Assembly: GCF_031143425.1 (NCBI RefSeq)
Contig: NC_090445.1
Coordinates: 823,582,817-823,646,816, forward strand
DNA from: Pleurodeles waltl
Lineage: Eukaryota; Chordata; Amphibia; Caudata; Salamandridae
Reading direction: 5' to 3'
Length of the DNA: 64,000 nt
Shown: piece after piece, positions 45,814 to 57,489 of the stretch
Position numbering within the stretch: the first letter of the stretch is position 1
How the letters are laid out: every line of letters begins with the position of its first letter
Program-made: the position numbers and the translations under genes
The notes under the pieces: generated by a model
Told to the model about the DNA's origin: nothing
The model's input: the letters and a program-made list of their open reading frames with translations, nothing else
Database searches by the model: none

Positions 45814-47391
45814 GAGTGTCTAGACAATACACCTGTCAAGTGGATTTATATCTGGGGATTTCCCTTCTAAGAACTTTGCTGTGATCATGAATGTGCGGTC
45901 ACTAAGCAAGAGGCGTTTGAGTAAATCCCTTTAAGGTGCACATGTGCGCATCAGCTATGTTGTATACTGTCTTGGAGTTGGCTGTCACTGTTAGACTGTG
46001 GCATTGATGCCCACCAGAGACCTTGCCATTCTTCCATTGGGGTTTAGTCCACAAATCTGTGTCACCTTAGTTTATTGATCTGCTGCAGCTCAGGGATTCC
46101 ATCACTTTGTTCACATTTGAGTCTGACTTTGGGCTTTTTCTATTCTCTCATGTTGCTGGATGTTTGTGATGCAGTCCCAAAGCCTGTCATCTGGACCGGT
46201 CTGCAAGAGTCATTTCTTTGCTGAAAGTCTCAACTGGTATTGTTTGAATTTTAGATGTGCCATAGTTGTAGGATGCTGAGTGAGTACACAGAATCACAAG
46301 GTCAAGCCATAAAGCTTTTTGGAGGGATTGCTTCTTTTTTTTTTTCTAGAATCACTGAGCAACTTTACATCCAGGTGGACTTCATCCTAGTATGAGCTAG
46401 TCATCACTATGTACGTCAGGCTAATTGGTTGTTTCTGCCTGGCCTGTCGGGTGTTTTAAGTGGATGCAGTCATTTGCTCATCCTTGTTTGTGGTGCTGGT
46501 GTTACTAGTGCTATCTTCTAGGGTTGTGTGGAGTTGAATTTGCTTCCACGTGTATTTTGGAGTGAAAATCCAAGGATTACTGGTTCCAGTAGGATCCATT
46601 AAGGTGTCTTGGAATGTTCCAGTTCAGGGGTTAGTATGTGTTGCTCTTGGCAGTCTGAGTCCAGTTCACTGTTGGGCCTTTGCTGCTGCCAGAGATTTCA
46701 GTACTTGGTGTTACTAGTGTGTGCAGTAGACATTACTGGTGAGAATGCTTCTGTTTGCAGACGGAGCTCACGTCCTGATAGGTGGATATAACTTGAGAGG
46801 CAGCATGCGTCTTCTCTGGAAATGTTGCTTACCTTTCGAAAAAGAAAATCCTGTTTAGTTTGGGTCAGATGTGCCTTACTTCATTTTGCGGGTCTCATAC
46901 TTTCCTTTGGTGTCATATTTTCGTATGAAGCATACACAGAGAGATTTTAGTTGGTGGGCGTTGTTGCCAGGCTTTTTCACTATCCACATGCCTGATCTGT
47001 GCCCAGTAGACTCACTGTTTTTGACCTGCACTTCTGTGGAAGATCTTGAAAAGATTGTATTGTGCATTGTGAGTAATGTGGGTGTGGGCATTTAGGTGAC
47101 TGTTATCTGTATGATTGGTTTTATGTGTATTTCCATGACGTACAACTGAATGTGTATCTGGGGATCTGGGTCTAGGTTCAGCTTGGGAGATGAGCGGGTT
47201 TGAGAGTGCATGTATTGCGTTGTGACCTTGGATTTATTTGTTTTGTGGATCTTTCTACTATTATATAATTTACCAGTCGCTGTATGTCTATATGTTCATC
47301 CATGTGCTGGCTGCCTCTCTCTACTTATTTCCGGTTTCATTGTTTAGTTGTCATGAGAGAGGTGGTGAGGATGGCCAGGGCTTGCGTGTAG
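45814..47391. other. Unrecognised non-coding sequence
   Basis: No gene seen; the composition is GT-biased and contains several short frames without domains. Confidence 0.35.
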
Positions 47392-47770
47392 ATATTGTTT
47401 TTAGGACAAGTGCTTTGACCTGCTGTAAGCATTGTGGGCTTTTTAACCACTCCCACCTATCACTTTCACTCGTTCATAGGCTTGCCCTTCAAAAATCACT
47501 TGATGTAATTAGTAATTGCTTTACATTTGTCCCACCTTGAGGCAGTTTTTTTCACACCTTGCAGACTGCCCATTACATGGATTATTGCACAATTGCCAAT
47601 ATACTTCAGTGTGGGCAAACTACTGTTTTTGTCTCTCCACTTCGTGCTGCATGGTGGCCAATGCCGCTCAGTGTGAACAGGCACTACAGCGTGAACTCGA
47701 TCGGCGGTATTGAAGCGCTGGTCATATTGTTCAGTTACCTAATCAGTCATTTCTTGTGGCTTTCCCCTTA
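47392..47770 (+). repeat. Repeat shared with 26180-26470
   Basis: Shares GTGCTTTGACCTGCTGTAAG, TTTTTAACCACTCCCACC, GTTCATAGGCTTGCCC and AAAAATCACTTGATGTAATT with the segment in the first giant LTR. The class is unknown. Confidence 0.6.
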
Positions 47771-49852
47771 AAACACTTGAAATTGGTAAATGCTTCACTT
47801 AAAACTGAAATCCTCAAAGCGTAAGGACTCTCCAGGCACAGCTGGAGAGACGATACTACAATATTCACTGCACTTGGAAAAACTCGACCCATAATGCTTT
47901 GCAAGCATTCCTCTTCACAACATGTTTATCTGTAACTCAGCCTGTGGTGGCCCTAGGACAATGGGACCACCATCCAAATGTTCAGCATGCTGAGCTCTTT
48001 CTGTCTAGGTTATCTTTGGGTCCCCACACTAGGTTAGTGGGGACAGCAAAATAATAACCTCTCCCATCATTCAGTGCCTTTTTAAGCATTCTCATGGCTG
48101 GAACTTTTGTTTTCTAGGTGGGAATAGCTTGTGTGTGAAGGGCCTTGTTTGTAATATCATTGCCTTAGGCCTGCTACTCCTGAAAATATGTAACACTATT
48201 TATTGCCATTTTATTTTTCTGCCTGTGGTGTTCATAGGACAATGGGATCATCTTCAAAACATTGACCATGTGATCTTTCTGTCTACATCACCACTGCCAG
48301 TGGGCATTCCAAAATAATAAACCCTCCCACCATTCTTTTAAGCCTTCGCATGGCTAGAACTTTTATTTTACAGCTAGGAGAAATTTTGTTTTAAAGGCCT
48401 TGTTTGTAATATCAATGCAGTATGCCTACACCCTCTATGGGTCAAGTATATGGGTACGCTGCATAACTTTCTTGTGTTCTTACAGTCTAATGCCAAACGT
48501 TTATTTCTGATAACGGTTATAATGATACTTGTATTTGTTTTAATAATACTTCCTTATTACAATTATTACCATAATTCAGGCCAACGTAACTTCCTTATTA
48601 CACTATGAATGTTTGAACACTCTTAATATTTTGGGTGCTCCCTCAAGTTTTTCTCTTCTGTGGCGGTCCTGTGTCTTTTTTGGGGAATTGTGTTAGCCGG
48701 CCAGCTACACTGATGGTGGAGCGGCAAAGTGGTATTCTATTGGAATTAGCATGGGAGATTTAAATTAGGATGCTAAATGACATTTAAATTTTTTGCTGCA
48801 GATAAAGGAAGAAGGTAAATGTAAGTGCTTTAACTAAATGGAGGGCCACTTTAATTATATGGCAGGAAAAGACAAAATTATGAGGCAAGATTGACCAATT
48901 TATATGGCAAGAGAAATTCAGTTATGAATTTACATTGCCAATAGCTCTAACTGAAGTAAATGGGAGACCCATTGCATTACAAATTCTTGTTGCTATTGCA
49001 TCTGAAGGGCGCCTTGCACCTTTGTTGGTGCAGGCAAGTTTCATTTTTGCATTTCTAACTAGTTTGTGGTTTGTTTCTGTTTCTTGGCAGTAGTTGTCAT
49101 GTCTACACATCAGTTACGATGCAAGATATATGGATTTTCTGTTTGGTAATGTCTTCCAATGGGTGTGCCCTTTGTCTGACATCTCTGGGACTTTGCTTTT
49201 AGGACTGTTTATGTTTTACCTGGACTTTTCATCTTTTTACGTGCTCAATTGTCAAAGGTCACTTTTGTCCTTGTGTTGGTGTTTGCCATAGTTCAACCTT
49301 ACAACTTATGGAAGGTCCTGACTTGTTTGTTTGACTTACTTGACATGACCCTTTCTGACTTGTCAACATATATGATTGATCAATATGCATCCTTTGCACA
49401 TTATGCAGACAGGTACATGCACGTATGGTCATTTGTTTTCTACAAATGTGTATAAATTAACATTTTTTTCCCACTAATTTTCCAGCACTTCCGCTAGGTG
49501 AGAACTTCTAAACCCTTTCTTTAATTGGACTATATACATGGAATCAGATGAACGCATTTCGTGACTGATGTAAAGTCCATCTGAATGCTTTAATTCAGTC
49601 AGTGGTAGGATGTTCCTTTACAAGGAAAATACACGCTGACTAGTGTCATTCCTCTTGACATGCTAGGGTTTAATTACTGCTTCATTTTGGGATCTCGGAA
49701 ACATGTACACATGCTGCTCACTGACCACTTGCCTACATAAATGCTTTGTAATGTTGCCTTCTATACCTAATCCACTCCCCTCAACCTCAAATGAAGGAGT
49801 TTTGTCATTTAAATTCTGTGGAAGAGAATTGCTCTTCAGCTATCATCTTACA
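47771..49852. other. Intron sequence upstream of the CALHM2 exon
   Basis: No exon or recognisable transposon seen. Two segments (about 47940-48130 and 48225-48400) share order and motifs such as GGGACCACCATCCAAA / GGGATCATCTTCAAAA and AACTTTTGTTTT / AACTTTTATTTT, suggesting an old ~270-bp local duplication. Confidence 0.4.
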
Positions 49853-49875
49853 TTGACTTTCTTGTTGTCTTTCAG
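49853..49875 (+). promoter_or_regulatory. CALHM2: Splice acceptor of the CALHM2 terminal exon
   Basis: A pyrimidine-rich tract ending TTCTTGTTGTCTTTCAG directly before the first exon base at 49876. Splicing here gives phase 0 and joins the known family exon boundary just before the fourth membrane segment. Confidence 0.85.
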
Positions 49876-50292
49876 CTCATTGGATGGCTTTTGATTGGAG
49901 GTGTTGCAGTTAGCATTTTCCTCATGAAGTGTTTTAAGCATTGCTGTTCCAAAATTAGCTTTCTACAAGAGGATTACTGGTCCCAGTATTCCTCTGCTGA
50001 AAATACACTCTTCAATCGTACATCGGAAGTCCATGCCAAGATTCTGGCTGCTGCCAACGTGAAGCAGTTCTTTGGAATGGTGGCTCTGGACAAAGATGAG
50101 AAGGAGATGATCAAGGAATTTCCAGTAGAGAGTGTGCAATCAACTTTCCAGTGGAACGACATTACTGGGGTCTACACATACAAGGAGATCAATGGGTTTC
50201 CAGTTTACAGCCGGCTCCACAAGTGGGCAAAGATGGCTGTTGGTGAGACGACTGATGCTAATGGCAAGGAAATGGAACTTTTGACTGTCTGA
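49876..50292 (+). CDS. CALHM2: CALHM2 terminal coding exon (calcium homeostasis modulator family)
   Basis: CALHM proteins form large-pore plasma-membrane channels that pass ions and ATP; CALHM2 is a four-pass subunit. This exon encodes the last 138 residues up to TGA at 50290-50292. It opens with LIGWLLIGGVAVSIFLMK, the fourth transmembrane helix, then a cysteine-containing KCFKHC turn and the long cytosolic C-terminal helices (residues ~25-100, including YWSQYSSAENTLFNRT and VKQFFGMVALDKDE), and a tail with ITGVYTYKEINGFPVYSRLH and ending MELLTV. From memory of the family, human CALHM2 ends similarly (SRLHKWAQ...), closer than CALHM1, 3, 5 or 6. The exon starts after a good acceptor in phase 0, where CALHM genes have their last coding intron. 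The exon is intact. Upstream exons encoding membrane segments 1-3 were not found in the window. Confidence 0.95.
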   Translation, partial: LIGWLLIGGVAVSIFLMKCFKHCCSKISFLQEDYWSQYSSAENTLFNRTSEVHAKILAAANVKQFFGMVALDKDEKEMIKEFPVESVQSTFQWNDITGVYTYKEINGFPVYSRLHKWAKMAVGETTDANGKEMELLTV

Positions 50293-50995
50293 GATATTGT
50301 GAGGAGGTATACGTAGTAGTAGAGCATGTTTTTATTGGGACACTTTTCCTTCCAGGTATAAATATACATAAGGTCGGTTTTTCTTTTAACCCATTCTTTT
50401 TCTGTATTGTGCATACCACAGGGTGCCAGAGCATGCGTCTTCATTAAAGAATGTAAAATGTCCAAATGTTTTGCACTAAATTCAAATTCATCTATGTGAC
50501 TGTTGCTAGTATGTCTAATCTATGTGACTGTTGCTAGGAAGGTATTACGGTTTTTATATACATTTTTAACAGATTGTTTTTTAAAAAGTTTTTTTTTTTT
50601 TTTTTTTTTTTTTAAATAAGAATACATTTTTAGATCTCCAGAATAAATTTAATTCGTTGGAACGTTGTCAACTTTTTTCTATTGTGATCAGTAACAAAAC
50701 TATGTTCCTGACTCGTTGCTCTTACTGGAGGTTTGCTCTAGGACTCAAAAGTAGAGGAGGGCTTATAATGTGACATGGATGCTTTGTACCCAGGGGGTTC
50801 ATCCAAATAAACCTCTGTCTACTGGTGCTCCTGATGAAAGAATTGTTATGTATTGTCATTCTAGCCATTTGTGTACTTGAAAAGCAGGCTATTTCTTAGC
50901 CCTGTTGTACATATCCATTCCTTTTGCTTACTTACCTGTAAATATCTGTTGCCTTTTGCTGTTTATTGTAAATAAATCATTTACATCTAAGCACC
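50293..50995 (+). other. CALHM2: CALHM2 3' UTR
   Basis: Polyadenylation signals ATTAAA (50443-50448) and AATAAA (50642-50647, 50806-50811, 50971-50976). The last is followed by a CATCTAAGCACCGCA segment and a GT-rich stretch, a plausible cleavage site. A poly-T run of about 24 bases occurs near 50590. Which site is used cannot be told from the sequence. Confidence 0.6.
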
Positions 50996-52799
50996 GCAGG
51001 TGTTATTAATATATTGTGTAACACAATACTGCTGTGATTCTCTGACCCAGATGTGTGAATTAAAATAGCATAGTTAATGATTGAAAAAGGCTAGGAAGAA
51101 GTAATTCAATATATATTTGATAATCCAGTAAATTAAATTAAGGTAAACGGTATCTGTAAAACACTTCCGTGAGTAAGCATACTGATCATGTTTCTTAATT
51201 CAGCTCCAGTCTGGGTCCTGAATTGGTATCCAGCAAAAATGGCAGTGTGGCTCTAATTGACTAATTTTCACTACAACACAACTGCATTGTAATGGTTGCC
51301 CCTTGTGGGTAATCAGGCCTGTAGTAGAATACTTCCCCAGAATGGACTTGTCATGTGCCCCTGACATAGGACAGACCGTTAGGGGTTGGGGTGCCCTCAA
51401 AATCACTCTCTTGGCATCTTTCTTTCTCTGCTGTGCCACAAAGGATCCCAGTGAATTCAACATGCGCTTCAGTGCAGCTCCTAATCTTGTGAACCAGCAG
51501 CACCTTAGCTTGCAGTCACTTCCTGGGGAAGAATAGTTTAACTTGAGTGCCTGGCTTTATGGAGACTCATGGCTAACTAGTCCTCAGAAAGGGAGGCCAT
51601 GCGTGTACAGGACAGGATGCCTGACCCACATTGGCCTTTGGGGTCGGGTGTTCTTGTCATATCAACATGGTCCTTACAGGACAGAAAATAATTTTGGATT
51701 AGAGAAACTTGCATACCCTGTCGGAGAAGTTGAAGGCATAGTGTCTCACTGGATACATGCTCAGGCATTTTTATGCACTTTCTGAATATTCTGCCATTAC
51801 TAAATATATATATATTTTCCAAGTAGTCTTTCCACTAGCCTCCACTGCCTCTCTGCAAGACCACCTCTCGATTTGTGGTAGTTACCCACCACATCAGGGA
51901 CCCTCAGACAGAATCCGATAGGGGCACTATCCCATTTCAACAGACCACTTTTGCTGCGAGCTATACTGCACCCAGGAGGATTGTGGGGTGGAGGTTCACA
52001 TTTTCATAGTGCTTATCCTCTATTTCAGTACTATTTACTTTCTACCGTTGCACCGCCTGCACCTTCCCTCTCCCTCCTTGACCCTGCCATAGATTGACAC
52101 AAATTCCCCAAAGCAACGAACTGCGGCTTCCTCAAAACTATACATAGAAAACCTGTCTGTGGTCAACACACAAGTGCTTCAACCGCAAAAGGGCCAGATC
52201 TGTTCAGTTGGTCAGTGTTTGTACATGCGCAGTATACGTTCCTTAAATTAGCAGAGGTCGTAATTTTGAACACGTGGGCTTCTATAATTTTGTTCATGGA
52301 ATATCTTGAGCTGTATTAGTCTATACTTTCCAGATATCCTCATTGAAAGCCCTAGATATGGGGCTTAATGTATGTGCTAAATCTGAATTCTCTTTGATGC
52401 AAAGTCCAACTGCCAAAACGCATGCACTTGCACCCCAGAACATTTCTACTCCATTGGCCTGTATGATAGACGCCCCTGTTCTTGCAAAAGACACCAAACT
52501 CTGTCTCTGACAAGCACTCTCAAACCTCAAGTGCCCCAAATGCTAGCTACCCCCTTCTAGGCAGATTTGTGCCACTTGTATGTGCATGTTTTATATTTAT
52601 TTAGTCCATATTTCTGCCCATGTGCATCTTCTTTATGTTGGCCTGTGCATGTTATATAACCAGACCTATTTGCTTTGTTAAAATGGCCTAAATATTAATG
52701 CCACTTAGTCACCATTACCAAACTCCACTCGCCAACATGCTCAAGAAAACCACTAAAATCTCTGATCATAGAAGCACTGCGTTGTTTCTTCCTGCATGG
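50996..52799. other. Unrecognised sequence downstream of CALHM2
   Basis: No second gene, exon or complete repeat seen. Confidence 0.35.
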
Positions 52800-53010
52800 A
52801 AATCCTATTTTGAAATTCATCAATCAGATCCTAAAGATTTTAGTCATTAACCCTACATCCTTCACCCTCATCCCAGTGATTACTTTTGAGGTGGCTCCAC
52901 CTCACACAGGAGCAAGAAACCGGAAGTTATTCCATAACTCCACCCACCTTCTGGATGCTATAATTACTAACTTACCCAAGCAACCGGTTTTCTTTCTCCT
53001 GTCATGACTG
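52800..53010 (+). repeat. Repeat shared with 58560-58760 (inverted)
   Basis: The run GATTACTTTTGAGGTGGCTC, AACTCCACCCACC and ACTAACTTACCCAAGCAACC matches the complement of 58560-58760 at about 80%. It may be part of an LTR or a dispersed DNA element; no ends seen. Confidence 0.5.
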
Positions 53011-53029
53011 GGATAGAACAAGAAGTAGG

Positions 53030-54480
53030 CCCTCTGCTGCGTTTGTCTGCATCACTGTGCCCAGTTGCACTTTTTGCCAGGCAGAAAGTGAAAAAATGGG
53101 AAGTGGAAGTAGCCCTAGTTACCTGGCTTCCTTATCTCAAGGAGGACAGGTGCTATTTATAAGAAAGTCCCCCTTTTTTACATGGTCACTCACACTTTTT
53201 GCCAGGTAATTTATGCAATTTTGACTGAACGTGCACTGGGTTCCTGCTAACCAGGTACCCAGTGCCAGATCTCTTTCCCTAAAACTGTACAATTGTTCTA
53301 CAATTGGCAATACCTTTGCCCACGTAAGTCCCTAGTAAATGGTACCCCTGGCAGCTAGGGCATTGGTACCAAAGAGGGTTCCCAAGAGCTGCAGCATGTA
53401 TTGTCATCCTTAGGAACCCCTCATCTAGCACATGCAGACTGCCATCACAGGCTGCGTGGCTTGGTGCAGCTAAAAGTGATAGTACATCATGGCAAACACC
53501 CTGTGTGCCATGTCCCCGAAACAGTTCATGCAATATATATGTCTCCCCTACAGCAGGCCTTACAGCCCTAAGACAGGGTGCATGTGAAGATATGTCCCTG
53601 CTATATATTGGTTGAAACTTCGACATAGTGAGTGAACAGGGATGCCATTTTAAGTACATGTGCTGGAAACTAGTCACTACGACTAAATAGGTGGTAAAAT
53701 TAGTATTCAGGGAGGCGGGTCCACCCCTCAGGTCACCCCTTAGATGAGTTGCCAGATGTGGACACAAAATTGAGAAATCTGCCATCTTAGTGTTGGTGGA
53801 TTTAGGCCCTCTGGGACAGAGTGATGCCCACTTCCCACAGGAAGTGGTCATATAGGGGGTGTATATGGTTCAGTAGCCCATTGGTTACTAACCTAAGTCT
53901 CCGAAATACCCCTAAATTCAGTATTTAGGGGAGCCCCTGGCACTAGGAAAAGAGATTCCTGCTGACCTACGAAGAAGGATACTCAACAGCTGCAAAAACA
54001 AAGCCTGAGCAAGAAGCCCCTGACTTGGCCCCATCCCTGCCGGCCTGTCTGCTGTTCCCACCGAATTGTGCCAAAGTCAGCTCATCCTGCAGCAGTTGTG
54101 TCTCCAAAGCCTGGGAGGATTGCCTGCCTTCTACAGAGACCCAGGAACTCCTGTGGAATAGCCAAGCTGCTGCCCTGCATCTGCAGGCACCCCAAGACAA
54201 CCTGCAAGGACTCCGAGCCACCGAAGACCCGACACCTGGAAGCACCGCTGCACCTGTGCTGCACAGCCCAAGTTCAAGTGGACCAACGGTGTCAGTGTGG
54301 TCCCCTGGCCCTCCAGTGAGAAAGCCCACCTTGCTCTTGCTCACTATGGACCCTCTGACGTCACCTGCAGCTTCAACCACAAGTGCCCCTTTGGAGAAAA
54401 CCCAATGCCTCAGCACACCTTTGCACCTGTCTCCCCTGGCCACGAAGAAGACTAAGGTGTGCCCTCGTCACTGGATATCT
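53030..54480. mobile_element. LTR-like sequence, third family, 5' part
   Basis: Reads like LTR sequence of the kind seen in the other giant LTRs (CACTGTGCCCAGTTGCAC, GGTACCCAGTGCCAG, CCTAAGTCTCCGAAATACCC; GC-rich 3' half). It runs without a break into sequence homologous to family L1 near 54480-54500. Neither TG start nor target copy was identified. Open frames at 53279-53851 (-) and 54025-54489 (+) have no domains. Confidence 0.4.
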
Positions 54481-54499
54481 CAAGATTGAAACCCACTCA

Positions 54500-56138
54500 T
54501 TGATTTGCTGGGTTGGCCTGCAGTTGCTGCTTCTGCCTTTAAAAGAGAGCACAGGGTGAACTTTGCTGTGTATCCTGCTTGAGCGTTATCCAAGGTCTTG
54601 GAGTAGAGTTTGCCTCCTGTTGGAAGTCTCGGGTATATTAAAGACTTCAATTTCATCTGCCTGCAGCAATGGGAACTGTGTGTTCTGTGCTGTTCAAGAA
54701 AAACCACAGCGACTCCGCTGGCCTGCACCATGACCGGACGATGCACGGAGGCCCACCGCATCACTCCGCAACACTGGTCTCACCGCCACTGCCACTGAGC
54801 CGCTGCTTGCACCGTGACCTGTGGGCTCCGCACTCCGGCATTGCCTTGTTCACACCGCAGCCTGAGCATCCCTGATGACTCTGCTCCTGCTGACACTGGT
54901 GCCGCTGCCTGCACCGTGACCTGTGGACACGGCTCAGGAGGTACACAAAGCACTGTCCTGCACCGCAGCCCCAGTCCACAGACACCAGCACAATCGACTC
55001 CAGTGTCCTCCCCAGGCGTCCCTGTCTGCACCGCAATCTGTGGACGGACACTGAGCACGTCCCGCGCTGCATCGATGACTTGGGCCTACGGATGACAGCG
55101 CTTCAGCAACAACGCCACCTGCAACGTGACCTGGTGACATCGCACGTCAAACCGCGCCTTTTCACACTGTAGCCCTGGTCTCACCAACGCTGCTGGATGC
55201 CGTCCCCGAGCCATTGCCTGCACCGTGACCCGTGGGCACCGCACGTCGCATCATCCTGCTTTGCACCGCAGCTCCAACTCCATCCACGCCAGCGCTCATG
55301 ACTTCATCAGCCCGGACTTCGATCTGCAATGCGTGTGCCTTCAAGGGCCCGACGATCCCTGCTTCGACCTCTGGAACCAACAAAGACACCAGTGACTCCA
55401 CTCTCCGGACCGCATTGCGTGGATCATGACGCCCTGCACTTCCCAGGTACTGTGTGAAGTTCTTCCCGACTTTTGGATTTGTTGTTCACAATGCCATGAT
55501 AGCCCCCGACGGAACTATTGACTTAAAGGAACTGTCTTTTTAAGTAATTTTTGCAAAATTTAGTAAAGAGTTGCCAACTGGTTTTGCTGGAACTTTGTAA
55601 TTTGGTTGACTGTAGTGGTGAGGGGGTAGGAATGTGGTTTATGTTGTCCAAGGTGAAGAAGTTTCCAGACCAGACCTGTCCTTTTGTTCACCGATTACTG
55701 CTTCAGAGAGGGTGATGACAGCCAGGTCACTTCATTGTGCCCATCTTTGGGGTACTCCAGTTTGGAGACCGCCCCAGTGATAGTTTCTGTGAAAAGCATC
55801 AATCCACAAAAAAAGGCTGTGTGGCAAGCAGCCCAAGAAGGTCTCTTCAAATGAGAACACTCCAGACATGTATTTGGTCTTGTTTTATACAGATTAATAT
55901 TGGCTGTTTTTCTAAAACTGCTGCGGTGTCCTTTTGTAGTGTTTTCATTGTATTACAGTGTGTTATGTGCAAATGCTTTACACATTGCTTCTGAGATAAG
56001 CCTGACTGCTCGTGCCAAGCTACCAAGCGGGTGAGCAGGGGTTATCTGAGCAGGTATCTCCCTTATCCTGACTAGAGTGAGGGTCCTTACTTGGGCAGGG
56101 TGCAAACAGACTGCCAACTAGAGACCCCATTTCTAACA
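54500..56138. mobile_element. Family L1 LTR, 3' portion
   Basis: Collinear with about 36490-37849 of the second giant LTR: GGTGAACTTTGCTGTGTATC, the CpG-rich repeat tract (about 54715-55440), ATTTGGTCTTGTTTTATACA, and the end CCCCATTTCTAACA at 56138. About 300 bases (55560-55860) have no counterpart there. The 5' part is replaced by 53030-54480, so this is either a recombinant LTR or a different subfamily. Confidence 0.6.
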
Positions 56139-56368
56139 TATTGATGATGAATTATTACCTGAAATCCTCAGAAGAGTGAGGCTGAACATTGGTTTTCTTG
56201 TGGAGGAATTGCCCAGCACTTGATCAGGGCCCATAATTAGACTGTTTTAACAAGCCCTGTCTTTGGTTGTTCATTTTCACAAGCTTGTCTCAGGTGTGGT
56301 TTATAGAGAGGGGGAAGACTTTGATACGCTCAGTGTGCCCAGGTTCCTGTGGATTATATCTTCTGGAG
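56139..56368. other. Flank of the hAT MITE
   Basis: No feature recognised; the last eight bases are the left target copy of the hAT element. Confidence 0.4.
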
Positions 56369-56599
56369 CAGTGGTTCCCAACCTTTTGACTTCTCTGGAC
56401 CCCCCCCACTTTATGATCACTAGAACCCAGGGACCCACACTGAATCATTATTGGAGTCCGGGGATCCCCCCACTAAGTCATTACTGAAAGCTGGGGACCT
56501 AATCTGTTCATATTATTTAATTTTCTAAGCAGTCGCGGACCCCCCTGAGGATGTTTCACGGACCCCAGGAGTCCCCGGACCACTGGTTGGGAACCACAG
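56369..56599. mobile_element. Non-autonomous hAT MITE (231 bp)
   Basis: Inverted ends CAGTGGTTCCCAACC and CTGTGGTTCCCAACC (14 of 15). Flanked by TTCTGGAG (56361-56368) and CTCTGGAG (56600-56607), an 8-bp target copy with one difference. No coding sequence. Confidence 0.9.
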
Positions 56600-56607
56600 C
56601 TCTGGAG

Positions 56608-57489
56608 AATATGGATGCATCTAACCCTGAATATTTTGCTGTGGACTCTGTTGAGGCCCATCTGGTTGGTAATACCTCAGTGGCAGAAAAAGTATCCTCA
56701 AGGAAGATATGTACAGCTTTGAAGAAAGTGTATGTGGGTGGTTATCTTGGCATGAGGGCTGGGATTTATGGAACCTACACTACGCAATACATTTCTGACT
56801 TTAAACATCTGTTTTAAGCTATTCAGGTTGGGTCTGAATGGCCTGCTTCTATTGAATAAAAGGAGAAACACTGAGGACATCTGCTTTGACTGATGGTGCA
56901 ACATTTGCAGCCAGGAGAAATGTATTCCTAACGGAATGGCACACTGATCCTGCTCATAAATCTGCTCCTTTATAGATGCCTTTTTGAAGGGGTGAGGTTT
57001 TTTTTTAACCACATTTTCTGGAGAAATTACATAAACTCTTTGATGAAATAAAGAAGGCTTCTTTTCTTTAGACGCTAGGCCTTCTGGCTCTGGTTTCTAG
57101 TCTACCTTGGGAGCTTTCTGTTGACAACCCTCTCGAAATCACAGCAGCAGCAATTTTCTTTTTCATGTAGATGGGGCAAAAATGAAGTGAGAATCTTGGT
57201 AAACACAGACAAATTTTCTTCCAGGAATCAATGCTGCTGACTATCCTGGAGATGGCCTTGATTGGCAGTCGGGATGATTAAGACACTTCAACGCTGCATA
57301 TGACAAGTCTGCTTCAGAACATACATAGTGATTGCCTTTCTACCAGAGAAGAGAATGCCAGGACTTTATCTGATATGTATTCTGTCTCGGGGGGGGGGGG
57401 TAAAATGTTTCATCATTGGTGTTCTCTGAACACTTTCTCATGTAGAATGTGACATTTACTTCTGTCCTACAATTCTTACCTGACAGTTT
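56608..57489 (+). other. Possible internal part of a DIRS-type element
   Basis: Contains the run LGMRAGIYGTYTTQYISDFK in one frame (about 56747-56806) but no firm family match. Its position directly upstream of the recombinase remnant makes it a candidate interior sequence, no more. Confidence 0.25.

Noticed and set aside
49891..50292. Treating the CALHM2 exon as a 133-codon gene starting at 49891
   Set aside because: Position 49891 is TTG within a membrane helix; coding similarity continues upstream to the splice acceptor at 49875, so it is an internal/terminal exon and not a separate start.
53279..53851. 190-codon open frame on the minus strand
   Set aside because: Within LTR-like sequence, with no domain and no homologous frame in related LTRs.
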